In this document: positions 55,629-62,844 of the stretch, piece by piece
Numbering within the stretch: the stretch's first letter is position 1
Layout of the letters: the number at the start of each line of letters is the position of its first letter
Source of the DNA: Mucilaginibacter inviolabilis
GTDB taxonomy: Bacteria > Bacteroidota > Bacteroidia > Sphingobacteriales > Sphingobacteriaceae
Direction: 5' to 3'
Length of the DNA stretch: 64,000 bases
Assembly (NCBI RefSeq): GCF_011089895.1
Contig: NZ_JAANAT010000003.1
Span: 372,001-436,000 of the forward strand
Program-made: the position numbers and the translations under genes
The notes under the pieces: generated by a model
Seen by the model: only the letters and a program-made list of their open reading frames with translations
Database searches by the model: none
Told to the model about the DNA's origin: nothing

Positions 55629-55873
55629 CAATATGAAAACGGCAATATCATTTTTATCCAAACCGAGGAAGGTCGTGCGATCAACAATGGGGGTAATTAT
55701 CTGTACGAATATCCCTAACAGATCACCTGGGGAATAACCGGGTAACGTTTGACCAGACGAATGGCAAGAAGAGTGAAGATGATTATTATCCATTCGGCTT
55801 AAATGTAGCCCGGGGAACGATACCAAGTTTACGAAATCATTATCTTTACAATAAGAAGGAACTGCAGGATGAA
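55629..55873 (+). pseudogene. Truncated and frameshifted RHS core of an orphan toxin module
   Basis: From 55629 the frame reads QYENGNIIFIQTEEGRAINN, GGNYLYEYP and then a stop at 55716. The intact gene at 53893 has GAATATACCCTAACA; here GAATATCCCTAACA lacks one A, so the frame shifts at 55712. After the shift it reads TLTDHLGNNRVTFDQ and DDYYPFGLNV without a Met and runs into 55874. Bases 55716-55873 are almost identical to 53900-54067 in cassette B. Confidence 0.8.
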
Positions 55874-56734
55874 TTGAATCAATATGATTACGGCGCCAGG
55901 TTCTATGATCCGGTGATTGCCAGGTGGACGAGTGTGGATCCCTTGGCGGAGAAGATGAGACGGTTTAGCCCATATGCCTATGCTGGTAATAATTCGATAA
56001 GATTTATTGATATTGATGGAATGTTCTTTGATGATTATTATAGTAATACTACCGGAAAATACTTAGGAAGTGATGGCTCAGCGACAAACGATAGTAGATT
56101 AATTGATGAATCACGGTTTAATACAGTCGCTCGTGAGTCCCATAATAATACTACAACAGAAGGAGCAACTAATGAATTACAATTAACCAGTAAAGTGATA
56201 ACTATAGACAATAATAAAATCCAATCTGATATACAAACTGGACGAGATGCTTCAGTTGGAGACAATTTAGAACATCAAGTTTATTTGTATTTAGATAGAA
56301 GTACTGCAACAATTTCTTCAATGGTGGGTGAAACTGGTACGAACGCGCATTCTACGATTTCTTCTATTCCTGCTCCATCTCAAGGACTAAGTTTTGTGGA
56401 TAATAATGATTTACCAAGAAACAAAATTTTAATTGGGGGGGTACATGATCATCCTACTTCCACTCAACCAGGAATGGAAACGTTAAGTGAAATGTCAACT
56501 TTTGATAAAACTGTTTCAACCCAAATGCAAATTCCTATTTACGGTGTTGATGCAATGTCTGGTAGTGGTCGTGCCGGTAAGCCCGCAAACATAAATAGAC
56601 AAAACCCAGACGGAACAACAACGAATAACGTAGGAAATACCTTGGGAACAGGTAAGAACACTAATCCAACGCCTTTTAATATAGCAATTGATGCCTTAAG
56701 AATTTGGGGTAGGAGCGGCACCCCAACAAATTAA
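55874..56734 (+). pseudogene. Orphan RHS tip with JAMM-like metalloprotease motif
   Basis: An open frame of 286 codons that continues the RHS core (YDYGARFYDPVIARWTSVDP) without its own ATG; the first in-frame Met is residue 50. The tip shows a JAMM/MPN-type pattern: Glu153, His191-x-His193-Pro194 (GGVHDHP) and Ser208-x-x-Asp211. The end reads FNIAIDALRIWGRSG. The core junction reads NNSIRFIDIDGM, where functional copies have NNP and DPxG. It is probably a silent spare tip that recombination could move onto a full RHS gene. Metalloprotease or deubiquitinase-like activity is inference from the motif. Confidence 0.72.
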
Positions 56735-56740
56735 CATACC

Positions 56741-57193
56741 ATGAAAAAGAGCATATTAATTATATTTCTGTTAGTTGGCTTTAGAGGAAATGCTCAGTCA
56801 TCTAAAATACTTTATATTATTCCTGATAGTGTCGAAGTTTCGATAGAAAACCAAATAATTAAGCTTAGCCCAGATCGGAATGCTTTCATATTTTTTCTTT
56901 TAACCAAGAACAATGAAGGGATATATAGTTTGTCATTATTTTACGATAAAAGAATGCAAAAAGACAAATTAATGAATAAAGCATTGAAACTTACAAATAG
57001 AGTACTGCTCATTGATGAGGTGAAATATCCGCTAATATTAGATTATGATTTTGCCTTCGGAACACCAAAGGAAAATCAAACCGGGACGTTTGGGAATCGA
57101 GAAGGAAATATTGTTAGATCAAATGTGTTATTTCACGGATATACCATATTCTTTAATAAGTTAGGAAAAATTATCAAAGTGTCAGATTTTTAA
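56741..57193 (+). CDS. Candidate immunity protein of the orphan tip (exported)
   Basis: A 150-aa protein with a Sec signal peptide (LLVGFRGNAQ), starting 6 bp behind the orphan tip. The mature part is beta-rich and basic (YIIPDSVEVSIENQIIKLSP, NREGNIVRSNVLFHGYTIFF). I do not recognise the family. A periplasmic immunity protein implies that the tip acts in, or passes through, the periplasm. It has its own start codon and could be expressed even if the toxin part is silent. Confidence 0.65.
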   Translation: MKKSILIIFLLVGFRGNAQSSKILYIIPDSVEVSIENQIIKLSPDRNAFIFFLLTKNNEGIYSLSLFYDKRMQKDKLMNKALKLTNRVLLIDEVKYPLILDYDFAFGTPKENQTGTFGNREGNIVRSNVLFHGYTIFFNKLGKIIKVSDF

Positions 57194-57195
57194 AT

Positions 57196-57274
57196 ACCCG
57201 TTACCGCAAGCGTCCCGCTTGTGGTAAACAGGATAAACATAATACCAAGCTCAACTGTACAACGATTGGGCTTT
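57196..57274 (+). repeat. Conserved post-immunity box with terminator, copy 3
   Basis: CCCGTTACCGCAAGCGTCCC, GCTTGTGGTAAACAGG, TAAACATAATACC and the hairpin AAGCTCAA...TTGGGCTT (57247-57273). Confidence 0.82.
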
Positions 57275-57317
57275 ACTTTTTATAAGCTAACCTTGTTTTA
57301 GCATGTTGAATGAGCCC
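57273..57317 (-). pseudogene. 3' relic of an XRE-type regulator gene, copy 3
   Basis: The reverse strand reads GLIQHAKTRLAYKK and a stop, identical to the end of the fragment at 55369-55628. Confidence 0.75.
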
Positions 57318-57330
57318 GCTTTTAACAATC

Positions 57331-57696
57331 ATGGCAATTAAAAGAAACGTTTTGTTTATTACAATCATTGGATTCTTTGCATTATTTGTTATTGCAGTAG
57401 TATGCTATTTCAACTTCCCCTTATTTCAAAGAGAGGATACACCAATGGCTCAAATAAACCTTAATGGGGCAATAATTAATATTAAATTTGTTCAGTCAGG
57501 AGCTACTACACAAGACGTTGTTCAGGTCACTATGAAAAGGGGGACTACAGATGAGCGAGTTATTTCGAACATTACAAGAATGAACTTTTTGATAAGCTAT
57601 GAGTTAATAAATGATACTACATTAAATCTAACTCTAAAAGATACTGTATTTGCAAGTAATAAAGCCCATGTCTTTAAGATACGATTACCTAAGTGA
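57331..57696 (+). CDS. Orphan immunity-like membrane protein
   Basis: A 121-aa protein counted from the ATG at 57331 (MAIKRNVLFITIIGFFALF). One N-terminal helix precedes a beta-rich domain (AQINLNGAIINIKFVQSG, ELINDTTLNLTLKDTVF). The layout is like the immunity candidate at 54930, but the sequences differ. A more upstream ATG at 57310 lies within the regulator relic and is unlikely. No toxin tip precedes it, so it looks like an immunity gene kept after loss of its toxin. A terminator hairpin follows. Confidence 0.6.
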   Translation: MAIKRNVLFITIIGFFALFVIAVVCYFNFPLFQREDTPMAQINLNGAIINIKFVQSGATTQDVVQVTMKRGTTDERVISNITRMNFLISYELINDTTLNLTLKDTVFASNKAHVFKIRLPK

Positions 57697-57729
57697 GCGC
57701 ATTTACCGCAAAATAAATTGTAAAACAAT

Positions 57730-57748
57730 AAAGCCCGAAAGGGGCTTT
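57730..57748 (+). terminator. Terminator after the orphan immunity-like gene
   Basis: AAAGCCC and GGGGCTTT pair around GAAA, a stable tetraloop-like hairpin followed by GTTC. Confidence 0.6.
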
Positions 57749-57868
57749 GTTCATGAATATGCATATGTCTTTTTGGTTTTACTGTCCTTATAAATCCCCA
57801 TCCTCCCGCCCTCGTGCTGAATCTGTGATCAGTGCGTAATATGGATTTAGCATTTGCAATGCGAGAAT

Positions 57869-57955
57869 AAAGCCCAACCACAACGGTTGGGCTTACTTTT
57901 TATAAATTGATCTACTCCCGACTGTTGCAAGCCTCTCGTTTGTGCCAAACAAACC
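57869..57955 (+). repeat. Diverged post-immunity box, copy 4
   Basis: AAGCCCAACC...GGTTGGGCTT (57870-57894), ACTTTTTATAAA (end of the regulator relic, YKK-stop in reverse), then CCCGACTGTTGCAAGCCTCT and CGTTTGTGCCAAACA, a diverged copy of the box start. The order of parts shows at least one more rearranged unit. Confidence 0.6.
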
Positions 57956-57989
57956 TAATTGTCATTAATTAAAGGATGAAAAGCTATAT

Positions 57990-58052
57990 CATCTACCCGA
58001 AAGTTTGTCCGAACAACAGATTGCTAAAGATGGTTTAAGACTCGCAGAGTGA
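57990..58052 (+). pseudogene. C-terminal scrap of a third tail-fibre-like gene
   Basis: The bases read HLPESLSEQQIAKDGLRLAE and a stop, against HLPEVPSEQQISKDGLNLGE in the intact gene at 36761. Only about 20 codons survive. Confidence 0.75.
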
Positions 58053-58145
58053 AGACGTTTCTACCCCCCCCTTGCCCCTAAGCGTAATATTATAAATTTC
58101 AACAGGCGCTGTGTAAACTTGTATATTTGGTTTTAATCAAATCCC

Positions 58146-59609
58146 ATGAAAAAAGTTTTGATCACCTTACTCGCTGTGTTTTATTTAGCGGGTAATGCCT
58201 TTGCACAAAAATTCAGCGTTAGTTTTCCCGATAGCTTGTTAAAACAACCGTTTAGCGGTAATATTTTGGTGTACCTATCTAAGGAAAGCAAAGATCCCAA
58301 GAGCGGTACAGCTGGATTGGATATGTTTCCTTGTTACCGCGTGTACGTTAAAAATATTAAGCCAGGGCAGGCTGTCATTATCGATGATAAAGCCATCTCC
58401 TCCCCGGTTGCTATTTCAGATCTGGAGCGAAACAGCTATTATGTGCAGGCTGTATGGGACAGGGATCTCGGTGGCCGCTCCATAGGGAACAGTCCTGGTA
58501 ATTTGTACAGTGCCACTCAAAAAATTAAACTGACAAAAAACTTCAGTCAGGTGATCCCGCTTAAAGCAACGAATATTGTCCCTGAACCGGTGTTTAAAGA
58601 AACACAATTTGTTAAGGAACTGAAAGTAAAGTCGGCATTGCTCAGCAATTTCAGTCACCACCCAATGACAATTGCAGGGGCAATTATTTTACCGAAACAA
58701 TATCTCAGTGAACCTAACCGTAAATTCCCGGTGCGATTTAACGTTTCGGGTTATGGTGGAGATTACTACCGTTATTCTGGCAGCACTGATCCTTCCCCAG
58801 CTATGGACACCACTGCAGTTATCGTAGTGTATCTTGATGGCAGCTGCCGCCTTGGGCACAGTGTATACGCCAACAGTGACAACAATGGCCCATGGGGTGA
58901 TGCGTTGACAACAGAACTGATTCCGCAATTGGAGAAAACCTATCGCTGTAATGGCGCGAGGCTCCTGAATGGGCACAGCAGCGGCGGCTGGACGGTTTTA
59001 TGGCTGCAAACGCATTATCCAAAGGTATTTGATGCCTGCTGGTTGAGTTCACCTGATCCGGTCGACTTTCGCAGTTTCCAGCGGGTGAACCTGTACGAAC
59101 ATCAGAATATGTATTATGGAAAAGATAGTACACTTAACCAAACCGGGACGATCGACGGTTTTTTCCCCTGGTTCAATATGCGGGATATCTATATGATGGA
59201 GCACGTGATTTACCGCGGCGAACAAATGCACTCATTTGATGCTGTATTCAGCGAAAAAGGCAGCGATGGTGAACCAAAGCGGATCCTTAATTATAAAACC
59301 GGCGAAATCTATCCGGCTGTTTTTGAGCATTGGAAAAATTACGACATCTCATTATATCTCAGAACCAACTGGGACAAAATCAAGGCTGACCTGGATGGCA
59401 AGGTGCGCGTTACCGTTGGCGAACAGGATAATTTCCTGTTGAACTACGCGGTGAAATTATTGGATGGAGAAATGAAGAAGCTGAATTCCTCCTTTGTTTT
59501 TGGCTATTATCCGGGCGACCACTTTACCGTTTCAACGCCCGAAGTACGCCAGATTGGCAACCTGTTCCTGGAGAAAAAATATCAGGAATGGCTGGCTAAA
59601 CATCAATAA
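58146..59609 (+). CDS. Exported alpha/beta-hydrolase (esterase, EstD-like)
   Basis: A 487-aa protein with a signal peptide (GNAFAQ, to about residue 20). Residues 25-140 form a beta-rich N-terminal domain. The hydrolase part from about 165 has the nucleophile elbow GHSSGG (Ser278), a DGSCRLGHSVYANSDNNGPWGDAL oxyanion-side loop, an acid candidate (GEQDN) and a late His (PGDHFT), giving a complete Ser/Asp/His set. It resembles the esterase D/enterochelin-esterase-like group. It is a single gene between the RHS array and the peptide/MACPF locus. Substrate unknown. Confidence 0.82.
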   Translation: MKKVLITLLAVFYLAGNAFAQKFSVSFPDSLLKQPFSGNILVYLSKESKDPKSGTAGLDMFPCYRVYVKNIKPGQAVIIDDKAISSPVAISDLERNSYYVQAVWDRDLGGRSIGNSPGNLYSATQKIKLTKNFSQVIPLKATNIVPEPVFKETQFVKELKVKSALLSNFSHHPMTIAGAIILPKQYLSEPNRKFPVRFNVSGYGGDYYRYSGSTDPSPAMDTTAVIVVYLDGSCRLGHSVYANSDNNGPWGDALTTELIPQLEKTYRCNGARLLNGHSSGGWTVLWLQTHYPKVFDACWLSSPDPVDFRSFQRVNLYEHQNMYYGKDSTLNQTGTIDGFFPWFNMRDIYMMEHVIYRGEQMHSFDAVFSEKGSDGEPKRILNYKTGEIYPAVFEHWKNYDISLYLRTNWDKIKADLDGKVRVTVGEQDNFLLNYAVKLLDGEMKKLNSSFVFGYYPGDHFTVSTPEVRQIGNLFLEKKYQEWLAKHQ

Positions 59610-59743
59610 TTCCAAGGCGCGCTGTAGGTGTATTGGACGTATTGTGAATTTTGGATATGAATAAAATACACAGGATACGCGTGTGCCAGCAGTGGGCATA
59701 TACGCTTGTAAAAGTATGCGAAAATTGATAATTATATTAAATA

Positions 59744-59776
59744 TTTTGAAATATAATATTGCTTTAGTTAAATTTA
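59744..59776 (+). promoter_or_regulatory. Promoter of the first six-Cys peptide gene
   Basis: TTTTG (59744-59748), 20 bases, then TAAATTTA (59769-59776), a near match to TAnnTTTG. Box, spacing and flanks recur at 62352-62384 before the second peptide gene. Confidence 0.6.
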
Positions 59777-59806
59777 AATTAACAAATTATAAACCAAACT
59801 AAAGAG

Positions 59807-59989
59807 ATGGAAAAATTAATTAAAAAAGCAGCTGCCTTGCAGGAAGGAAAAGCGCTTACAAGAGAGCAAATGAAAGGTGTAACCGGCGGTGGTATTGTTC
59901 CTATTCCTATTTGTTTCAGATGCTGTCCGGATGATCCGTGTTCACCTATACGTCATGCATGCCCACAAATATTATGCGGAGAAATATAG
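59807..59989 (+). CDS. Six-cysteine peptide with double-glycine leader, copy 1
   Basis: A 60-aa precursor. The leader MEKLIKKAAALQEGK then LTREQMKGVTGG (GG at 27-28) has the LTREEMK-x-V-x-GG form of Bacteroidota double-glycine leaders, cut by peptidase-containing ABC exporters. The 32-residue mature part has six cysteines at 36, 39, 40, 45, 52 and 57 (C-x2-CC-x4-C-x6-C-x4-C), with Pro-rich spacers (PDDPCSPIRHACP). A disulfide-rich bacteriocin or signal peptide is likely; no exporter is in the window. An AT-rich 200-bp leader with a good promoter precedes it and a terminator follows. Confidence 0.8.
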   Translation: MEKLIKKAAALQEGKALTREQMKGVTGGGIVPIPICFRCCPDDPCSPIRHACPQILCGEI

Positions 59990-60021
59990 GTAGATAAAAG
60001 GATAACAGTGACTTCCACTTT

Positions 60022-60049
60022 AAGCCCGGTAGAAATATCGGGCTTTTTT
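60022..60049 (+). terminator. Terminator of six-Cys peptide gene 1
   Basis: AAGCCCG pairs with CGGGCTT around GTAGAAATAT, followed by TTTT. Confidence 0.85.
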
Positions 60050-60557
60050 ATGCCTTTCTGATTCTTAGCATAGTAATCCGAAGCCGGAGACCTTCGGACA
60101 GCGTTGAACCACTTCGGGCGGAAGAATGGAACATATCTTCGGAACGCCTGATATTGAATATGTGTGGTGTTATTTTTAAATAATATTATATATAAAACAA
60201 CTAAAGTCTTATTATTGCAATGAAATCAAATATTTTAGCCTTAAACTACATCACATAATATGTTTTCTGCATTAACGAAAAGCCAAGCCGGGCTTAGAGC
60301 CGATACGCCAGGTTATTTCGTACTTTCTGAAATTCCTCACGATAATTTTAATTTCTGCACTAAAGGCTCTCCGTTTTCTTATAAACAAAATAAGAATGTC
60401 CTTTCCTTCAACAGGGAGATATAAAAACGCACTATTAGGGAAGTGTATGGGCACAAATCAAGATACCTGATAATGGTTTGGGAAATAAGTAATCCGGTAG
60501 TAGCGAATACACAAAAAAATATAAAATCAAAATAGCCAAAAAACGTCAAAAATCACT
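60050..60557. other. Gap before the MACPF gene
   Basis: About 500 bp without a gene. A 60-codon reverse frame at 60272-60454 lacks any protein-like features. The AT-rich end (from about 60490) is the probable promoter region of the MACPF gene; no clear TAnnTTTG box is seen. Confidence 0.45.
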
Positions 60558-62210
60558 ATGAAAAAAATCTTCCTTATCACTGCTTTATGTACAACATTAT
60601 TTGCATCATGCAAAAAAAGCGAATTAAACCAGGCAAAGTCGGGTGTAGCGGGCCAGGATACAATTGTTCTGTTTAAAAGAGCGTCGTCAAAGCCCTTTAT
60701 GTTGTCTGACAAGTCAATCAGTAAAGCGTCCAATAAATTACGAGTTAATGACCTGCCCGGCGTTTTAGACTTTCGTTATTATCTTGGACGTGGTTACAGT
60801 TTGTCCAGCGGCGAATTTGGCACCGGTGAAGGCGTTAAATTTCCTATTATTGATATAGATAGGCTGATTGCCGATAACCCGGATTATTTTTTGTCGAAGC
60901 ATCTAGGTTCGTCAGAAGCTAAAAGATTTTCTTTTTCCAGTTTTGATGATTATCAAAAGAAATCTAATTACTCAAATACCGTATCAGGTGGTTTTTCACT
61001 AAATCTCGGAGTGTTTTCGCTTGGAGCGAAGCACAAATTCAGCAATTCATATTCCTCAGATTTAGTCAATGATAACAAACGGGTTTGGGGAGAACTAAAT
61101 GTTATAATTAAAGATGATTCGCATGAGATACTTTTAAGTACAAATACAATAAAAAAGATAAAAGCGAACTACATCAGACCTTCATTTCTTGATGAACTGT
61201 ACAATTCAACTACTACCGATATTTTAAACAATTATGGTGGCCTTGTTGTGGCAGGTTTAGTTACCGGTGGAAAAGCGAATGCTATATATTCCGGAGTTTA
61301 TACTTCAACCTCTACAACTGAGGTAACGGATCATTCAATGGATAATTCAATCGATGCATCGTTCACCTTCAAGGCTACAGGTGATAAACCAAACAACGCT
61401 TCAACCGCCGATCTTGCTATTGGTAATAAAAATGGCAGTACGATTGCAAGGTCCAATAACATCAGTGATTTCAAAGGGTCAGTAAAAACTTACGGTGGTA
61501 CTTTTGGCTTCGGCTCGTTCACTACTCCAAAGACTATTGATGACATTGCAATTGATTTAGGGCCATGGACATCTTCATTAAATGATAAAAGCAACCATGT
61601 AATGGTTGATGTTACTGAAAACGGGCTCCATCCGATTGGTGATTTTATTGCGCCTGCAAACATCAGGCAAAATATTTTAAATGCACTGCAATCTAAGCAA
61701 GCCCCGGCAGCACTTCGTGAGCCACGCATTGAAGCAAGATGGACAAGGATTCAGAATACTTATGGGTTAGTTACCGTTGTTTTGAGGACTCGCTTTGGCG
61801 ACGATTTGATAATATCCAACGCCCGCACTCAGCTTGTATATAACAAATTAGATGACATGTTAGCTTTTGCCAAACAAGAGGCACAAAAAAAATTGCCGTT
61901 TTACAAAGTAAAGGTTGTAGCAACAAGCACCCCATCACCAAATTCTGTTGAGGATAATCCGTACCTAAATGTAAATGCTTACTACAGTACCTCAATCGTT
62001 GATATTGACGAGGCTAATATGAAGAAATTTTATGATTCAAAAAATAATATGACTTACCTGCTTTCACAAGCACAAGGTGTTAAGTTCGCTTATGCTATAC
62101 GTTTCGATTATTTGTTAGACACATATGGTATTAGAGATTGGGTAAATGCTATGGCAACAACTACGGTAACATCAGATGATTTAGATACCTATACTATAGT
62201 TGCTTTATAG
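60558..62210 (+). CDS. MACPF-domain lipoprotein (BSAP-like)
   Basis: A 550-aa lipoprotein (LFASC, Cys18). The membrane-attack-complex/perforin signature region is at 210-240: FLDELYNSTTTDILNNYGG then LVVAGLVTGGK, matching Y-G-[TS]-H-[FY]-x6-GG in spacing but with Gly-Leu instead of Thr-His. Amphipathic Ser/Thr-rich TMH-like segments (YSGVYTSTSTTEV, STADLAIGNKNGS) flank it. The C-terminal 150 residues form a separate domain (EPRIEARWTRIQNTYGLVTV). Bacteroidales secreted antimicrobial proteins have this lipoprotein-MACPF form and kill related strains; the same role here is inference. It lies between two six-Cys peptide genes and has its own terminator. Confidence 0.8.
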   Translation: MKKIFLITALCTTLFASCKKSELNQAKSGVAGQDTIVLFKRASSKPFMLSDKSISKASNKLRVNDLPGVLDFRYYLGRGYSLSSGEFGTGEGVKFPIIDIDRLIADNPDYFLSKHLGSSEAKRFSFSSFDDYQKKSNYSNTVSGGFSLNLGVFSLGAKHKFSNSYSSDLVNDNKRVWGELNVIIKDDSHEILLSTNTIKKIKANYIRPSFLDELYNSTTTDILNNYGGLVVAGLVTGGKANAIYSGVYTSTSTTEVTDHSMDNSIDASFTFKATGDKPNNASTADLAIGNKNGSTIARSNNISDFKGSVKTYGGTFGFGSFTTPKTIDDIAIDLGPWTSSLNDKSNHVMVDVTENGLHPIGDFIAPANIRQNILNALQSKQAPAALREPRIEARWTRIQNTYGLVTVVLRTRFGDDLIISNARTQLVYNKLDDMLAFAKQEAQKKLPFYKVKVVATSTPSPNSVEDNPYLNVNAYYSTSIVDIDEANMKKFYDSKNNMTYLLSQAQGVKFAYAIRFDYLLDTYGIRDWVNAMATTTVTSDDLDTYTIVAL

Positions 62211-62234
62211 TAAACTTTAATAAGAACAAAGTAT

Positions 62235-62265
62235 AACGGCTACCTCGAAAGGGTAGCCGTTTTTT
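62235..62265 (+). terminator. Terminator of the MACPF gene
   Basis: AACGGCTACC pairs with GGGTAGCCGTT (one unpaired G) around TCGAAA, followed by TTTT. Confidence 0.9.
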
Positions 62266-62287
62266 ATTCGGGACTTTAATCTAAATA

Positions 62288-62319
62288 ACTCCCGCTACCG
62301 CAAGAATGTACGCTTGGGA
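62288..62319 (+). repeat. Start of the post-immunity box, fragment
   Basis: ACTCCCGCTACCGCAAGAAT, then GTACGCTTGGGAA: only the first part of the box seen at 57196 is present, with no hairpin. Confidence 0.5.
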
Positions 62320-62351
62320 AAATATGCGAAAATTGATAATAATATTAAATA

Positions 62352-62384
62352 TTTTGAAATGCAATAGCCGTTTGGTTAAATTTA
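62352..62384 (+). promoter_or_regulatory. Promoter of the second six-Cys peptide gene
   Basis: TTTTG (62352-62356), 20 bases, then TAAATTTA (62377-62384). The upstream stretch ATGCGAAAATTGATAAT and the bases before the start (AACAAATTATAAA, AAAGAG) repeat those of copy 1. Confidence 0.6.
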
Positions 62385-62421
62385 AACTAATAATTAACAA
62401 ATTATAAATCAAACAAAAGAG

Positions 62422-62601
62422 ATGGAAAAATTAATTGAAAAAGCTTCTGCCTTTCAGAAGGGAAAAATGCTTACAAGAGAGGAATTAAAAAGTGTTACTG
62501 GTGGTATTACTATTCCTCCTTTTTGTTTTAAATGCTGCCCGGAGGATGCGTGTTCTCCTATACGTCATGTTTGCCGGGAAATACCTTGTGGAGAAATATA
62601 G
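62422..62601 (+). CDS. Six-cysteine peptide with double-glycine leader, copy 2
   Basis: A 59-aa precursor, missed by a 60-residue cut-off. Leader MEKLIEKASAFQKGK then LTREELKSVTGG, mature part with cysteines at 35, 38, 39, 44, 51 and 56, the same C-x2-CC-x4-C-x6-C-x4-C spacing as copy 1, and the same end (CGEI). About 60 percent of residues are shared, and the changes (Q/E, R/K, V/I) are mostly conservative, so the gene is under selection. Same promoter duplication as copy 1; terminator at 62703. Confidence 0.82.
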   Translation: MEKLIEKASAFQKGKMLTREELKSVTGGITIPPFCFKCCPEDACSPIRHVCREIPCGEI

Positions 62602-62702
62602 ACAACAGTATGCAATGAAAGTTTTGGAATCCAGGCCTACGATGGGCGGTTTTAAATATATTTAAACCGATAAGCTTACGAAACCAAGATCACTGTATTT
62701 AT

Positions 62703-62734
62703 AAAAAGCCTTTACCGAAAGTTAAAGGCTTTTT
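62703..62734 (+). terminator. Terminator of six-Cys peptide gene 2
   Basis: AAAAAGCCTTTA pairs with TAAAGGCTTTTT around CCGAAAGT, then TATTTT. The symmetric A and T runs allow use on both strands. Confidence 0.85.
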
Positions 62735-62844
62735 ATTTTGAGGGGTACGATGGATGTTCTAAATCGCTTGACCGCGCCAGCGGAGGAAGAATTGAAATTT
62801 ATTTCGCATATTTAATGATGCGGTGATAATACCGATATAAACTA

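Noticed and set aside
55608..55826. 72-codon reverse frame over the XRE/RHS junction
   Set aside because: It crosses the junction in a frame that is neither the regulator nor RHS and is not protein-like.
36572..57317. T6SS or T9SS genes as the export route of the RHS proteins
   Set aside because: No VgrG, Hcp, PAAR or T9SS C-terminal sorting domain is seen in the window; the proteins carry Sec signals only.
57310..57330. Upstream ATG at 57310 as start of the orphan immunity-like gene
   Set aside because: It lies within the reverse-strand XRE relic and adds residues before a good signal-anchor; the ATG at 57331 gives a natural start.
59715..59803. Short MRKLIIILNILKY-like frame before each six-Cys peptide gene
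   Set aside because: It overlaps the promoter boxes and is not kept in length between copies; conservation is explained by duplication of the promoter.
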